64,000 nucleotides of DNA from Pseudomonadota bacterium (GCA_027624035.1 JAQBUI010000016.1:1-64000), one strand, 5' to 3'. Numbered from the stretch's first letter, positions 1-9,295 are shown. Notes: generated from the letters alone by a model not told the origin. Made by a program: numbers and translations.

Positions 1-82
1 ACCCACCCGACAGGGCGTTGCTGGCAGGGATGCCAGCAAAGAGCCTACAGGGATGTATTCACGGCGTCCCTGGCGGGTGGGT
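1..82. repeat. Nested palindromic repeat element
   Basis: Bases 1-15 (ACCCACCCGACAGGG) are the inverted complement of bases 68-82 with one mismatch. Inside this outer stem lies a perfect 8-bp hairpin, TTGCTGGC at 18-25 and GCCAGCAA at 32-39, around a six-base loop. The element could fold as a cruciform or as a branched RNA. It lies downstream of the minus-strand methyltransferase gene and may continue to the left of the window. It has no coding content and no T-tract typical of an intrinsic terminator. Confidence 0.6.
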
Positions 83-99
83 CCCCCATGCCGCAGTGC

Positions 100-157
100 C
101 GCTGGTGATAGAAAAGCACATTTCGCTTGCACGACTACGACGTGCCTGGCACGGGCC
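100..157 (-). repeat. Partial copy of dispersed ~90-base repeat
   Basis: On the minus strand this stretch reads CGTGCCAGGCACGTCGTAGT followed by a CGTGCA block. This matches the core of the repeat family seen best at 35295-35384 and 52483-52569 (GTGCC..GGCACG palindrome, then CGTNGTCGTGC). It is the most degraded copy and its ends are uncertain. Confidence 0.35.
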
Positions 158-164
158 CACCGAT

Positions 165-779
165 TCAAAGCTCGACGATCAGGATCTCTCCAGACGCATT
201 GACGGGTCGCTTCAGATGGCTGTCCACTACGGTCACGTCATCAAACCGTGTCCGGGTCTTCTCGACCAGGTCGTTAAATGGGGGCCGACAGGGGTCGGCG
301 ATCATGACCTGTTTGACCCCGGCGCGCCTGGCACGGCCGATAAGATTGAATAATACGCCGGTCATCTCGTCCCAGAAACAGATGTCAGCGCCAACGATGA
401 GGTCAAAGCGACTCAGGTAGCGAGTGTTCAGGGCCTCGAAGGTCTTTTGTTCACTGGTCATGGTAACCCCGTTGGCCTCGGCATGAAGCTCCAGGTAGGG
501 GAGGACATTTTCGTCTGCATCGATACCGTGCACGCTGCAACCAAAGGTCTTTGCGCAGTACAGGCCAAGCAGACCCCATCCGCAGCCTATTTCCAGAACC
601 CTCGTCTGTTTTCCAGGGGGGTGCTTTCTCAGGTAATCCATGATCAGAAAGCTCGAATTCCAGAATTTGTTACCGTGTATCTCGGGTACGTTGCCCTCTC
701 GCTTGAGCTTGCGCACATCATTGTGCTGGGAGTTGAGAATGGTCAGGCCAAAGGCCCGTCGCATGGTCCTGGTGGGCAT
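165..779 (-). CDS. Class I SAM-dependent methyltransferase
   Basis: A 204-residue protein with a Rossmann-type methyltransferase core. The SAM-binding motif I is visible as VLEIGCGWGLLGLYCA at about residues 60-75, followed by an acidic strand end (GIDAD) and a post-motif strand, DLIVGADICFWDE. The order resembles the METTL21/nicotinamide-N-methylase-like group of small protein or small-molecule methyltransferases, but the substrate cannot be read from sequence. The ATG is preceded by AGGA at suitable spacing. The gene stands alone between a repeat and a VOC gene on the same strand. Confidence 0.8.
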   Translation of the reverse strand: MPTRTMRRAFGLTILNSQHNDVRKLKREGNVPEIHGNKFWNSSFLIMDYLRKHPPGKQTRVLEIGCGWGLLGLYCAKTFGCSVHGIDADENVLPYLELHAEANGVTMTSEQKTFEALNTRYLSRFDLIVGADICFWDEMTGVLFNLIGRARRAGVKQVMIADPCRPPFNDLVEKTRTRFDDVTVVDSHLKRPVNASGEILIVEL

Positions 780-841
780 GGGTAATCCTGCTGCTAGCTG
801 ATCGAAGTTGATTGAGTGAGTCGGTCGATGGACCTGGCTCC

Positions 842-1696
842 CTAGGGCACAAATGCATCCCGGCCATGATGGTAGTTGAAGAAGGATTGCTCGGCATTCC
901 GATTCACCAGATGGCGTTCATACATCGGGTGGTGCAGGCTTCGCACCTCATGTTCGACGTCGAACAGAGCCTCGCCAGAGTCCGGGTCGATGATGGTCTG
1001 GAATCGATACTGGTGCGCATCGGATTCCTCCGTGATCAGGCCATGGTCTTTAAGGAAGTCGTGAGGTCTTGAGAAATTGACCACGTAGATCGCGATGTGA
1101 TGTCCGTCATAGGCACCGACCCTGCCGGTCTCCCGAAAGCGGAGCGACTGTCCGCGGCCCACGTCTACTTCACAACGGGTCTTCTTAACGACAGTGCTGC
1201 AGTCGAACACCCGTTGGTAGAATCTGGCAATGCCAGCCGCCGTTCCCCGGGGCACAGTGAACTCGATATAGGGAATGCCCAGCGTCATCTCGCCGAAGCC
1301 TCCGGGCCCGTGGCAATGGATCTGATTGCCCCAGGGGCACGTGACCCTGATCGTTGAACCCTGTCTCCGGTAGGCGAAGGCGGTATCCTTCAGCCTGGTA
1401 GCCACCCGGGATAGCCGCGCTTCAAGCTGGTCCAGATCGGGAACTACCACACCGACATGGCCCCGCAGCACCTGTGGGTCGTTGGTTGGCATGTGGAACT
1501 GCTGGTTGCCCACATTGATCCAGACGTTGAACGGGCCGAAATCGATGTAGGGGTCCCGGGTAAATCCGAGCCCGTTGACGTAGAAATAGGTAGCCAGGTT
1601 CTGGTCGGGCACGGTCACATTGACGTGCTCCATTGCCAGTATGTTGCCGACGTCGTCATCGGCGCGGTTGAATGCCTTTTTTCCAGCCCTGGCCAT
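842..1696 (-). CDS. VOC family (glyoxalase/dioxygenase-fold) protein
   Basis: A 284-residue protein with two vicinal-oxygen-chelate modules. The first begins EHVNVTVPDQNLATYFYV (about residue 23) and the second begins GIPYIEFTVPRGTAAGIARF (about residue 140). Each has the beta-alpha-beta-beta-beta pattern of glyoxalase I and extradiol dioxygenases. His and Glu residues at strand starts (EHVNV, QFHMP, DVEHEV) could bind a metal, but the reaction is unknown. GTG at 1699 and ATG at 1696 are adjacent; AGGA upstream fits either, and I chose the ATG. The molybdenum hydroxylase operon lies just upstream on the same strand. Confidence 0.75.
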   Translation of the reverse strand: MARAGKKAFNRADDDVGNILAMEHVNVTVPDQNLATYFYVNGLGFTRDPYIDFGPFNVWINVGNQQFHMPTNDPQVLRGHVGVVVPDLDQLEARLSRVATRLKDTAFAYRRQGSTIRVTCPWGNQIHCHGPGGFGEMTLGIPYIEFTVPRGTAAGIARFYQRVFDCSTVVKKTRCEVDVGRGQSLRFRETGRVGAYDGHHIAIYVVNFSRPHDFLKDHGLITEESDAHQYRFQTIIDPDSGEALFDVEHEVRSLHHPMYERHLVNRNAEQSFFNYHHGRDAFVP

Positions 1697-1737
1697 CACT
1701 CATTTCCTGTCGTCGTGAGCTGCCAAGTATACCAGTC

Positions 1738-3912
1738 TCAGCGGATGGCGGTATCGCGCAGCTGCTCCGGCAGAAACGGTATGTCGCGTATTCGCACTCC
1801 GATGGCATCGAAGATCGCGTTGCTGATGGCTGCAGGAGTCGGTCCATGGCTGGCCTCACCGGCGCCGACGCAGGGTTCCTCCGGATGGTCAATCAATATG
1901 ATCTCGGTGGTGGGGATTTCCGGGAAGGTCAGGATGGGATAGGCGGCCCAGTCTCCACCGGGAATGCCGTTCTCATCAAAGCGGACCGCCTCTTTGAGAG
2001 TCCAGCTTGCCGCCTGAACCATGCCGCCCTCAAGCTGATTCGACAGCCCGTCACGGTCGATGATCTGACCCGCGTCCGCGGCGATCACCGCATGGTCGAG
2101 GCAGACATCGAATGTCTGTTCGTCCACGGTCAGAGCGACGCCGATGGCCACATAGGTCTTGGCATTCTTGTACCGTGCAAAAGCCAGGGCTTTGCCGGCC
2201 GGTTGCCGGGCTGCGATTTTCGGCTGCCATGCATTGAGGGCATCCGATGCCGCCTGAATGACGGCGATCGCCCGAGGGTCTGAGAGATGCCGAAGTCGGA
2301 AATCAAGCGGCGTGACTCCGCACTCATGGGCCAGTTCGTCCATAAATGACTCGATCGCAAATACATTGGCGAAAGCGCCGAGGGAACGCGTGGATGAGGT
2401 TCGAACCGCCTGATTGGTCAGCAGGTTCTTGGTGATTCTCTTGGCCGCAAACTCATAATATGGATCGGCATTGCGATGTATACCGCTGTGATAACCCCTG
2501 CCTGGACGTGCTGGGGGCCGGGGTATGGGTTCATTGCGGTGCCAGGCGGCGATGAAATTCGACCAGGAACCCATCGGGCCAGGACGGCCGGAGTGACTGT
2601 AGCTGTAGATGTCGGCGTTCCAGCACACGACCCGTCCGTCGTGAACCGTCGCATCCAGGTCAAGCCGGGCGGCAGGACTGAACGGTTCCCAGCGGTGTTC
2701 GTCGGACCGATCCCATTTCAGCATGATCGGTAAACCGGGGCAGTGCATTGCGAGCGTCGCGGCATCCATGGCGGCGTCATCGGCACCGTTATGTCCATAA
2801 CAACCCGCGTTCTCACTGTGAATCACCGTGATGGTCTTGGGGTCAAGTGCCAGCGCCTGTGCCAGCGCGGCAGCCAGAATCGAGGGCCCCTGGGTGTGAC
2901 TGTGAATGGTCAGCCTGCCGTCGGCCAGGTGGGCGAGGGCGGCTGAAGGCCCGATGGAGCCGTGCAGGTGAAATGGTTTGGTGTAGGTCGTCTGAACGCG
3001 GGTGCCAACATCGGCGTACAACAGATCGGGTATCGGGTCGTCCGTAGGCAAGCCGTTCTCGACCAGCAGGGACACCCGGGCCTGGTCGGTCATATCCGCG
3101 TCGGGCTGCTGTTCGGGCTCGGTCCAGATTACAGTAAGGTCCGCCCGACGCTTGGCGGAAATAGCGGCCGTTTCGGTTGCCGCGACGATACCGATAAACG
3201 TACCGTCAATCACGACCCGGTGCACGCCAGGCAGGCTCTCAATTTCTTTGCGGTCGAGATGAGCCAGCCTTGAAGTCAGCACCGGGGGCCGCACGATTCT
3301 TGCGTGATACAGATTTTCCGGCCGCAGGTCCTGAATGAAGGCCGGCCTGCCGGTGATCTTGGCGGGCAGGTCAAGGCGCGTCGCACTCCTGCCAACCAAC
3401 CGGTGAGCGGCAGGGGGCCTGGGGGCAAAGCCACCCACTGCTGCAACATCGAGCTGTTTGCCTGCCAGCAATTCCCAATAGGAGATGGCCTCGTTGCCAA
3501 CAGTACTGGTAATGACCCCCTTTGAGACCTTCAGCGTGTCTACATCGCGCTCGAACCGGGCCGCAGCACGGGCGAGCAGCAGGCCCCGAACTTCTGCAGC
3601 CGCTGCCCTGACGGCAGCACCACTACCTTCTATGGACATGCTGCCAGCGGTGATGAATTCGTTCGGCCCGAGATCAGTTCGCCCGGTCTGCACCACAATC
3701 TGACTGATATCAACGTCCAGTTCCTCCGCCGCGATCATGGCGATGGCCGTGCTGATACCCTGACCGAGCTCGACCTTGCCCGTCCGGACGATGACTTTCG
3801 GGTCCTGGACCTGGTCGCGTGTAAGCTGATTGTGCAGGGATCGGGCGTCTTCGAAGCGGATCCACGTGGACAGAATAGGGTTGTTCTGGAGCGCCCCGGG
3901 GAGGTCAGACAC
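1738..3912 (-). CDS. Molybdenum hydroxylase large subunit (IorB/xanthine dehydrogenase family)
   Basis: A 724-residue molybdopterin-binding subunit. Early on it has VRTGKVELGQGISTAIAMI, typical of IorB/NicB-type subunits, and near the end GAGEASHGPTPAAI, which carries the conserved catalytic Glu of the xanthine oxidase family. The reading frame stays open 120 codons further upstream, but that stretch overlaps the 2Fe-2S gene and is compositionally odd. I therefore place the start at the GTG overlapping the upstream stop codon by eight bases. Such enzymes hydroxylate N-heterocycles or aldehydes; the substrate is not readable here. No FAD-binding medium subunit gene is adjacent, as in IorAB-type two-subunit enzymes. 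Confidence 0.88.
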   Translation of the reverse strand: MSDLPGALQNNPILSTWIRFEDARSLHNQLTRDQVQDPKVIVRTGKVELGQGISTAIAMIAAEELDVDISQIVVQTGRTDLGPNEFITAGSMSIEGSGAAVRAAAAEVRGLLLARAAARFERDVDTLKVSKGVITSTVGNEAISYWELLAGKQLDVAAVGGFAPRPPAAHRLVGRSATRLDLPAKITGRPAFIQDLRPENLYHARIVRPPVLTSRLAHLDRKEIESLPGVHRVVIDGTFIGIVAATETAAISAKRRADLTVIWTEPEQQPDADMTDQARVSLLVENGLPTDDPIPDLLYADVGTRVQTTYTKPFHLHGSIGPSAALAHLADGRLTIHSHTQGPSILAAALAQALALDPKTITVIHSENAGCYGHNGADDAAMDAATLAMHCPGLPIMLKWDRSDEHRWEPFSPAARLDLDATVHDGRVVCWNADIYSYSHSGRPGPMGSWSNFIAAWHRNEPIPRPPARPGRGYHSGIHRNADPYYEFAAKRITKNLLTNQAVRTSSTRSLGAFANVFAIESFMDELAHECGVTPLDFRLRHLSDPRAIAVIQAASDALNAWQPKIAARQPAGKALAFARYKNAKTYVAIGVALTVDEQTFDVCLDHAVIAADAGQIIDRDGLSNQLEGGMVQAASWTLKEAVRFDENGIPGGDWAAYPILTFPEIPTTEIILIDHPEEPCVGAGEASHGPTPAAISNAIFDAIGVRIRDIPFLPEQLRDTAIR

Positions 3913-4396
3913 TGGTCTGAGCTCCCGCCGTGCGGATGCTGGCCGCAGCCGCCTGAATGGCCCTGATGATCCGGTTATGAGCCCCGCAGCGACACAGGTG
4001 CCCGGCAAGCGCCCGGGTAATATCGTCCCGGGTGGGGTCCCGATTGCGTCGTAACAGGGCGACGCTCTGCATGATGATGCCGCTGAGGCAAAATCCGCAC
4101 TGACCGGCGTTGTACTCAATGATAGCCTGCTGCAGGGGATGATCCCCACCCAGCGACTCAACGGTCTCGATGCGATGGGCGTCCAGGGAACAAACCAGTG
4201 TGGTGCATGCGAAGGCTGGCTCGCCATTGACAAGCACCGTGCAGGCCCCGCACTGTTCGGCCCCGCACCCATATCTCGGGCTGTTCAGGCCGAGATGGTT
4301 ACGTAACAGATCAAGCAGGGTGTCGGTTTGTGAGACCGAGAGAATATGGTCCTGGTCATTGACCGTGACATGGCATTCACAATGGGAGTCGTTCAT
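3905..4396 (-). CDS. 2Fe-2S subunit of molybdenum hydroxylase (IorA type)
   Basis: A 163-residue small subunit. It has the plant-ferredoxin cluster motif (YGCGAEQCGACTVLVNGEPA, then C in AFAC) and the second all-alpha cluster domain (NAGQCGFCLSG and GHLCRCGAH), in the order typical of the xanthine oxidase family. It would pass electrons from the molybdopterin subunit encoded by the overlapping downstream gene. The ATG at 4396 starts the homologous region; 90 further open codons upstream look non-coding. There is no Tat signal, so the enzyme appears cytoplasmic as encoded. Confidence 0.92.
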   Translation of the reverse strand: MNDSHCECHVTVNDQDHILSVSQTDTLLDLLRNHLGLNSPRYGCGAEQCGACTVLVNGEPAFACTTLVCSLDAHRIETVESLGGDHPLQQAIIEYNAGQCGFCLSGIIMQSVALLRRNRDPTRDDITRALAGHLCRCGAHNRIIRAIQAAAASIRTAGAQTSV

Positions 4397-4486
4397 CGGT
4401 GCACATCGTGATGGGTGCACGTTATAGTAACATTGACGTCCGAGAGTTGTCTGAGGTTCAGGCTGTCTCGAATACCTGGAGTGAAC

Positions 4487-5872
4487 ATGGGAATTGACAA
4501 GTTTGGCTTTTGCTTGATGCTGATGCCGTTGATGGCAATGGCTGAAACCAACCGCATCACCCTGGACAGGGGAGAACAGGACCGTGTCAGCCTGACTGTC
4601 TACAACGACAATTTTGCCATCATGCGCGACAGCCGAACCCTGGTGTTGCCAACAGGTACCTACCATCTGGATTTTCGGGGTGTTGCTCGCGACATCGAGC
4701 CCAGCACCGTTTCCGTGACGTCCAGCAAGGACGGCCTCAGGATCATCGAGCAGAACTATCAGTTCGACCTGTTGAACAAGTCATCGCTGTTGCAGCGGTT
4801 CATTGGTATGAAGCTGAAGTATTCCCGCAGTTTCCTGCAGAATTCTACCTACGAAAAGGTGCTCAGAGAGGGGACATTACTGTCCGTGGACCCCGAAGTG
4901 GTGCAGTTTGGTGACGAGGTCGAAATCGAACCGGAAGGGACCATTTCGTTGCCGTATCTGCCATCGGACCTGTCTACCATGCCGTCGTTGCGCTGGCTGC
5001 TGGAGAACAAGCTTGAAGGCTCCCAGACACTGACCGCTACATACCTGACCCGCAACATCAACTGGCAAGCCGATCACGTTGGTACGCTGTCCCCTGATGA
5101 GACTTCGATGATGATCTACACCTGGGTCACAATCGAGAATCACAGCGGGACCGACTACCACAATGCTGCCCTGAAGCTGATTGCCGGCAGCGTCAATCGG
5201 GCGCCCGTACAGAAGATGCAGGCCCAGAATCTGCGACAGGCTTTCGATATTGCTGAGTCGGCACCCGCGCGGGAGGATTTCTTCGAGTATCACCTGTATG
5301 ACATCCCTGGCCGGACCAGTCTCAGGAACAATCATCAGAAGCAGTTGAAACTGATGGAGCCCACGGCGCTGGCAGTTCAGAAGCGTTATGTCCTGAGAAC
5401 CGAACCGATCCGATATCAGATGCCTGAGCCCGTATCCGGTCGATTCGACGTCGTGCTGTCGTTCACCAACAAGGTCATGGAGCCACTGCCTGCAGGTACC
5501 ATCAGGGTCTATGCCGAGGATCAGCGCGGCCTCGTGCATCTGGTGGGCGAGGACCGGCTGGCGCATCTTCCCGTTGACGGGGCCGCATCCATTACCCTTG
5601 GCAAGGCGTTCGACCTGACCGCAGACCGTCGCCAGAGCCTGTTTCGCAAGGTGTCTGATCGATCAGTGGATGTGTCCTATGAGGTCGAGGTTCACAACCA
5701 TAAGGATGAGCCGGTTGTGGTGGAGGTGGAGGAGAAGCTCCATGGCAGTTGGCGCCTGTTGTCGGAAAGCCACGAGAGTGACCAGCCAGACAGTACGACC
5801 CTGCGGTTTGCCTTGCCGCTGGAGGCGGGACAAAAGCAAACCATTGCCTACGCCGTACGGATGGAATGGTAG
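4487..5872 (+). CDS. DUF4139-like secreted protein
   Basis: A 461-residue protein. A short Sec signal (KFGFCLMLMPLMAMAE) is followed by beta-rich sequence of the DUF4139 type (MVYNDNFAIMRDSR-like start LTVYNDNFAIMRDSR, central ATYLTRNINWQADHV, C-terminal VEVHNHKDEPVVVEVEE). The central LTRNINWQA..Y pattern is the hallmark of the DUF4139 family, whose function is unknown. The ATG follows a GGAG at 4478-4482; the frame is open for 24 more codons upstream. The gene converges on the nine-gene envelope operon with only nine bases between stops, so a functional link is possible but unproven. Confidence 0.75.
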   Translation: MGIDKFGFCLMLMPLMAMAETNRITLDRGEQDRVSLTVYNDNFAIMRDSRTLVLPTGTYHLDFRGVARDIEPSTVSVTSSKDGLRIIEQNYQFDLLNKSSLLQRFIGMKLKYSRSFLQNSTYEKVLREGTLLSVDPEVVQFGDEVEIEPEGTISLPYLPSDLSTMPSLRWLLENKLEGSQTLTATYLTRNINWQADHVGTLSPDETSMMIYTWVTIENHSGTDYHNAALKLIAGSVNRAPVQKMQAQNLRQAFDIAESAPAREDFFEYHLYDIPGRTSLRNNHQKQLKLMEPTALAVQKRYVLRTEPIRYQMPEPVSGRFDVVLSFTNKVMEPLPAGTIRVYAEDQRGLVHLVGEDRLAHLPVDGAASITLGKAFDLTADRRQSLFRKVSDRSVDVSYEVEVHNHKDEPVVVEVEEKLHGSWRLLSESHESDQPDSTTLRFALPLEAGQKQTIAYAVRMEW

Positions 5873-5881
5873 CTTCCGTGG

Positions 5882-6889
5882 CTAAAATGCCCTGAAGTCA
5901 TTCAGGGCCACAAAGGTGCCACCATTACGCTTGCACAATTCACGCATCAGAATCGCGAACTTGATTCCCGTATCCTGATACTGCGGAGGGTTTGCGAATT
6001 GAACGGGGAAGCCTACCGCATGAATTCTGACCAGCCGCTTGCCGTCTGCGCCAACCCGGTTGATCTGGTCGACCACATTGACCACCTGTTGGATGGAGCG
6101 GCCTGAAAATTCGTCTCCGAACACATACAGGCTGATCTTCCGGCCCGGTTTGTAGAACGTGGAGATGGCCTTGGTAATGCCTTCCACCGGGCTCGAATTA
6201 CTGAACACATTCCAGGTGCGGAGGCGGTCGATGATGGCACGGCGGCGCACTGCGGTATCGGGTATCCATTCGTTCGCATACTGGCTGAACATGTAGTTGC
6301 CCATGTCATTCATGACCTGAATGCCCTTCAGCCTGGGGTAGACGTCGAGGGTTTCAGACACTTTCTGCACAGCCAGCGGCCAGGCATAGTTGTACATACT
6401 GCCGGAGGTGTCGATGATGAAGATCAGATACTCACTGTCGACGGGAACGCCCCCGATGGTATTGTTGTCGGCCTGTTTCTGGTAGTCGGCGAGCAGTCGT
6501 TCCATTTCCGCCGTCAGGTCCTGCTTGGCCTTGGCAAGCCTCCCTTCGATGGTATTGGCCAGCTTGCTCTTGTCAACGGTGCTGTCATAGCGGGACTCCA
6601 GCGCAGTGAGTTCTGCCTGCAGCCGCGACAGTCGTTCAATCTTCTGGGTTTCAAGATCTTCCTTGCGGACCATTTCTCTTGCCAGCACCCGGGTTTCACC
6701 GCGGATGTTAAACAGGTCTTCCTGCAGCGCCGCGAGGTATCCCTCAAGGTTCCGTATGGTGTCCTCCAGGATTACTGGCTCGAATACCTTGGTCAGGACC
6801 AGCAGCAGAATCAGTGCACCGAAGCCGCAGCTGATCACGTCAAGAAAGGACAGACTGATGCCTTCGATTTCCCGCCTTTTCGTCTTCAT
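5882..6889 (-). CDS. Membrane-anchored VWA protein with ExbD/MotB-like helix (second copy)
   Basis: A 335-residue protein. The N-terminus SLSFLDVISCGFGALILLLV (residues 12-31) is one transmembrane helix with Asp17 placed as in ExbD and MotB. Residues about 45-140 are a charged coiled coil. The C-terminus is a von Willebrand A domain beginning YLIFIIDTSGSM, with the MIDAS DxSxS motif at 160-164 and a later GDEFSG. By analogy the protein would span the inner membrane with its VWA domain in the periplasm. It is the last gene of a nine-gene minus-strand operon and overlaps the preceding VWA gene by four bases. Partner and function are inferred. Confidence 0.8.
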   Translation of the reverse strand: MKTKRREIEGISLSFLDVISCGFGALILLLVLTKVFEPVILEDTIRNLEGYLAALQEDLFNIRGETRVLAREMVRKEDLETQKIERLSRLQAELTALESRYDSTVDKSKLANTIEGRLAKAKQDLTAEMERLLADYQKQADNNTIGGVPVDSEYLIFIIDTSGSMYNYAWPLAVQKVSETLDVYPRLKGIQVMNDMGNYMFSQYANEWIPDTAVRRRAIIDRLRTWNVFSNSSPVEGITKAISTFYKPGRKISLYVFGDEFSGRSIQQVVNVVDQINRVGADGKRLVRIHAVGFPVQFANPPQYQDTGIKFAILMRELCKRNGGTFVALNDFRAF

Positions 6890-7980
6890 GGCCAGTCATC
6901 CGGTGGTGATAGAAACGAGCCCCCGGTGATCTGTGCCAGGCGCCAGAACGATGGTGCCGCCATGGGGTCACCTTCCATCGGGAACAGAATGACATTGATG
7001 GTGGTGTTGACCGGTATGGCTTTCAGCGAATCGGTAAAGAGGTTGATCCGTTCTCGACTGTTGACCACAGAGCCCTTCGGCTCCTTGTCTCCCAGGGTTG
7101 GCAGGCCGTCGACAATCAAAAAGACGTTGTCTGGTTGAGGATCCAGGCTGCTGAGCTTGCTGAAGGCCGCGTGCAGGGAGGTTCCGCCCCCCGGCTCCAG
7201 TTGCTTGAGATGTTCAATCACGCCCTCTACCGCTTCCGAGTCCAGTGTGTTGAGCCATTCACTGGCCAGGTCCGGCGTCGCACTGGTGATTCCGGTATTG
7301 AATGTATAGAGCTGAAAGCTGCGATCCTTGGGTAGATTGGCAACGATCCACTCGACCGTCCGAATGGCTCGTTGCCACTTGGGGGAGTCGAGCTTTTGCT
7401 CCTTTGCAAAGTTTCGACGCCGAATGATATTGACGATGGTTTCATCCAGCATGCTGGCGGAAGTATCTACAAGGATCACGATATGCTCCCCGCCGATGTT
7501 CATGCCGGTAAGATATTGCCGGTTGCCCTCACCGACGAAGGATCGCAGACTGGTGCCGGCCGTTTCATCGGCACCCACGCTGCCGGCGAGATTGGCGGCT
7601 TCTGTTTCGAGGCGTTTCAGTTCAGCTTTCAGTTTCTCGATGCTGTCCTGCTGGGTGGCGCCGTCTTCAGAGGTCTCCTGGATCTGGGCTTGCAGTTCCC
7701 GGATTGCTTCTACGATGCGGGCGATCAAGCCTTCGGTTGTGATGATCTCGTCGTCCGTCTCGTCAACGGTATTTCGTAGCTCGATCAGGTTCTCGGTCTC
7801 ATCCCGGATGTTCTCCTCAATCTTCCGGATCTCTGCCAGCAGTTGCAGGTTGATCTCCTGGCTCGTGGTTTCTGTTGCGTGATTGATGATGATGAAGATG
7901 AGAATGACGGCCCCGAACCCACAGGACATGATGTCGAGAAAAGACAGGCTGAAGACGTTGAATTCCCGCCGCTTGGCCAC
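6886..7980 (-). CDS. Membrane-anchored VWA protein with ExbD/MotB-like helix (first copy)
   Basis: A 364-residue paralogue of the next gene. SLSFLDIMSCGFGAVILIFI (residues 11-30) is the transmembrane helix with Asp16, followed by a coiled coil at about 41-130. The VWA domain carries a complete MIDAS: DTSAS at 172-176, GGGTSLH and IVDGLPT. In ExbD/MotB proteins the helix Asp takes part in proton flow through the ExbB/MotA pentamer. A channel gene of that family lies two genes upstream. The role of the VWA head, probably protein binding, is inferred. Confidence 0.8.
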   Translation of the reverse strand: MAKRREFNVFSLSFLDIMSCGFGAVILIFIIINHATETTSQEINLQLLAEIRKIEENIRDETENLIELRNTVDETDDEIITTEGLIARIVEAIRELQAQIQETSEDGATQQDSIEKLKAELKRLETEAANLAGSVGADETAGTSLRSFVGEGNRQYLTGMNIGGEHIVILVDTSASMLDETIVNIIRRRNFAKEQKLDSPKWQRAIRTVEWIVANLPKDRSFQLYTFNTGITSATPDLASEWLNTLDSEAVEGVIEHLKQLEPGGGTSLHAAFSKLSSLDPQPDNVFLIVDGLPTLGDKEPKGSVVNSRERINLFTDSLKAIPVNTTINVILFPMEGDPMAAPSFWRLAQITGGSFLSPPDDWP

Positions 7981-7993
7981 GCGTGATCCTCGT

Positions 7994-9295
7994 TCAGTTC
8001 ACTGAGATGACGGTGACGGTGTGATCACCTACCGTGATCTCGTCTCCGGGCGTCAGTGCCATCTCGTCATTGGCCGAGGCACCATTGACACGAATGTCTC
8101 CCGAAACGTGGATGTCCATATAGAGATGCTCCCCCCGGGGATAGATGGTACAGACGGGATGATCCAGATCCTGGTGGATTCCCGAGGAGAGATCGCCGGA
8201 CAGTTTGTATGAGTGGCCGACGGCTACCGCATGGCTCTTGCTCAACAGGTGGGTAGCCCGACGGGGCCGCTCGATGTCATCGACGACCTTCTGTGTATTG
8301 ACCGCCAGGTTCACGACATGGGCAATGCTGCCGTTGCCGATGATCTTGTCTGTGTGGGACATCGTGCCGCGGATGACCTGGTCCTGTGGGAGGTGAATCA
8401 TCTCGACGTTGCTGATCAGTTTCAGGGAGTCTCGCAGCCCCGGGAAGCCGCTGAAACGATGGGATACCAGCAGCGTTGCCGGTGCGCCGCCGAGCTGGTT
8501 GCGGATGGCCTGAATGATCTGGGGATAGATCGGCGTGACGGCGCTCAGGAGTTGCTCATGGGACAGGGCAACCGAGTAGCTCTGGTCCTCGAGGTTAAGA
8601 TCAAAACCAAGGCTCCGCCTGTCGCCAAGGGCTGCAATCCACTCCGGCAGTGCGCTGTAGAGGGCCTGTTCACTCACGGCCTGATGAAGGGGATCGTATC
8701 GTGAAGACTGAATGAACTGATTGGCAATGATGTTTGCCCAGCGATCCCACAGGGTGAATAACCCTGTCTCGGTGAGCGTTGTGGCATCCACCCTGGCCAG
8801 GTTCGCGGTATTGGCGAGCCTTGTGAGGGTGATCCGATGCAGATGAATGTCAAGATGCAATACGACTTCACGCAGCGCGAGTTCCGCTGCCCCCACGAGC
8901 GAGGTGTCCACAATGCCTGAGGTGGGAATGCCGGCTTCTTTCGCCATACCAAGCAGCAGGCTCAGTTGCTGTCGGTCATAGAAGCCCGGAACCAGAAAAA
9001 CCACCTCGTCGACCTCATCCGAGATGGGTGTCCACAATGACTCGAGATGTGCGAAGGCAAGGTCAGCATGGTGCCTGATCCCGGAAGTGGCGTTGGCGAT
9101 GGGCTCAGTACTGAGCTGATTCCAGAAACGATTATTGGTCCAGCTGGGCAGCAGCCTGCAATAGGACAGGCCCTGTTCGCCGACCAGCAGCCGGTCGCCG
9201 TCCAGCACGGCGTATCCCGGACTGACCCGGACGGTACGACCATCGACTGCGACCTGGATGCCGGAGTCATTGATTTCTATGATGCCAAGTGTCAC
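7994..9295 (-). CDS. Actin/Hsp70-like ATPase-fold protein with possible FHA-like tail
   Basis: A 433-residue cytoplasmic protein without a signal. Residues 1-330 read like a diverged actin-fold protein: LGIIEINDSGIQV (phosphate-1 strand), EVVFLVPGFYDRQQLSLLLGMAKEAG (equivalent of the Hsp70 VPAYF..Q region), a weak phosphate-2 strand and TLLVSHRFSGFPGLRDSL (adenosine-motif position). The canonical DLGGGT glycines are not conserved, so ATP hydrolysis is uncertain. The last 80 residues (VAVGHSYKLSGD ... VNGASANDEMALTPGDEITVGDHTV) resemble an FHA/Yop-YscD-like beta sandwich. It lies between the channel gene and the VWA genes, with gaps of 9 and 13 bases. Confidence 0.6.
   Translation of the reverse strand: MTLGIIEINDSGIQVAVDGRTVRVSPGYAVLDGDRLLVGEQGLSYCRLLPSWTNNRFWNQLSTEPIANATSGIRHHADLAFAHLESLWTPISDEVDEVVFLVPGFYDRQQLSLLLGMAKEAGIPTSGIVDTSLVGAAELALREVVLHLDIHLHRITLTRLANTANLARVDATTLTETGLFTLWDRWANIIANQFIQSSRYDPLHQAVSEQALYSALPEWIAALGDRRSLGFDLNLEDQSYSVALSHEQLLSAVTPIYPQIIQAIRNQLGGAPATLLVSHRFSGFPGLRDSLKLISNVEMIHLPQDQVIRGTMSHTDKIIGNGSIAHVVNLAVNTQKVVDDIERPRRATHLLSKSHAVAVGHSYKLSGDLSSGIHQDLDHPVCTIYPRGEHLYMDIHVSGDIRVNGASANDEMALTPGDEITVGDHTVTVISVN

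Noticed and set aside
3913-4272. N-terminal extension of the molybdenum hydroxylase large subunit
   Set aside because: It overlaps the conserved 2Fe-2S gene almost fully and has no family similarity; a GTG at 3912 gives the expected coupling.
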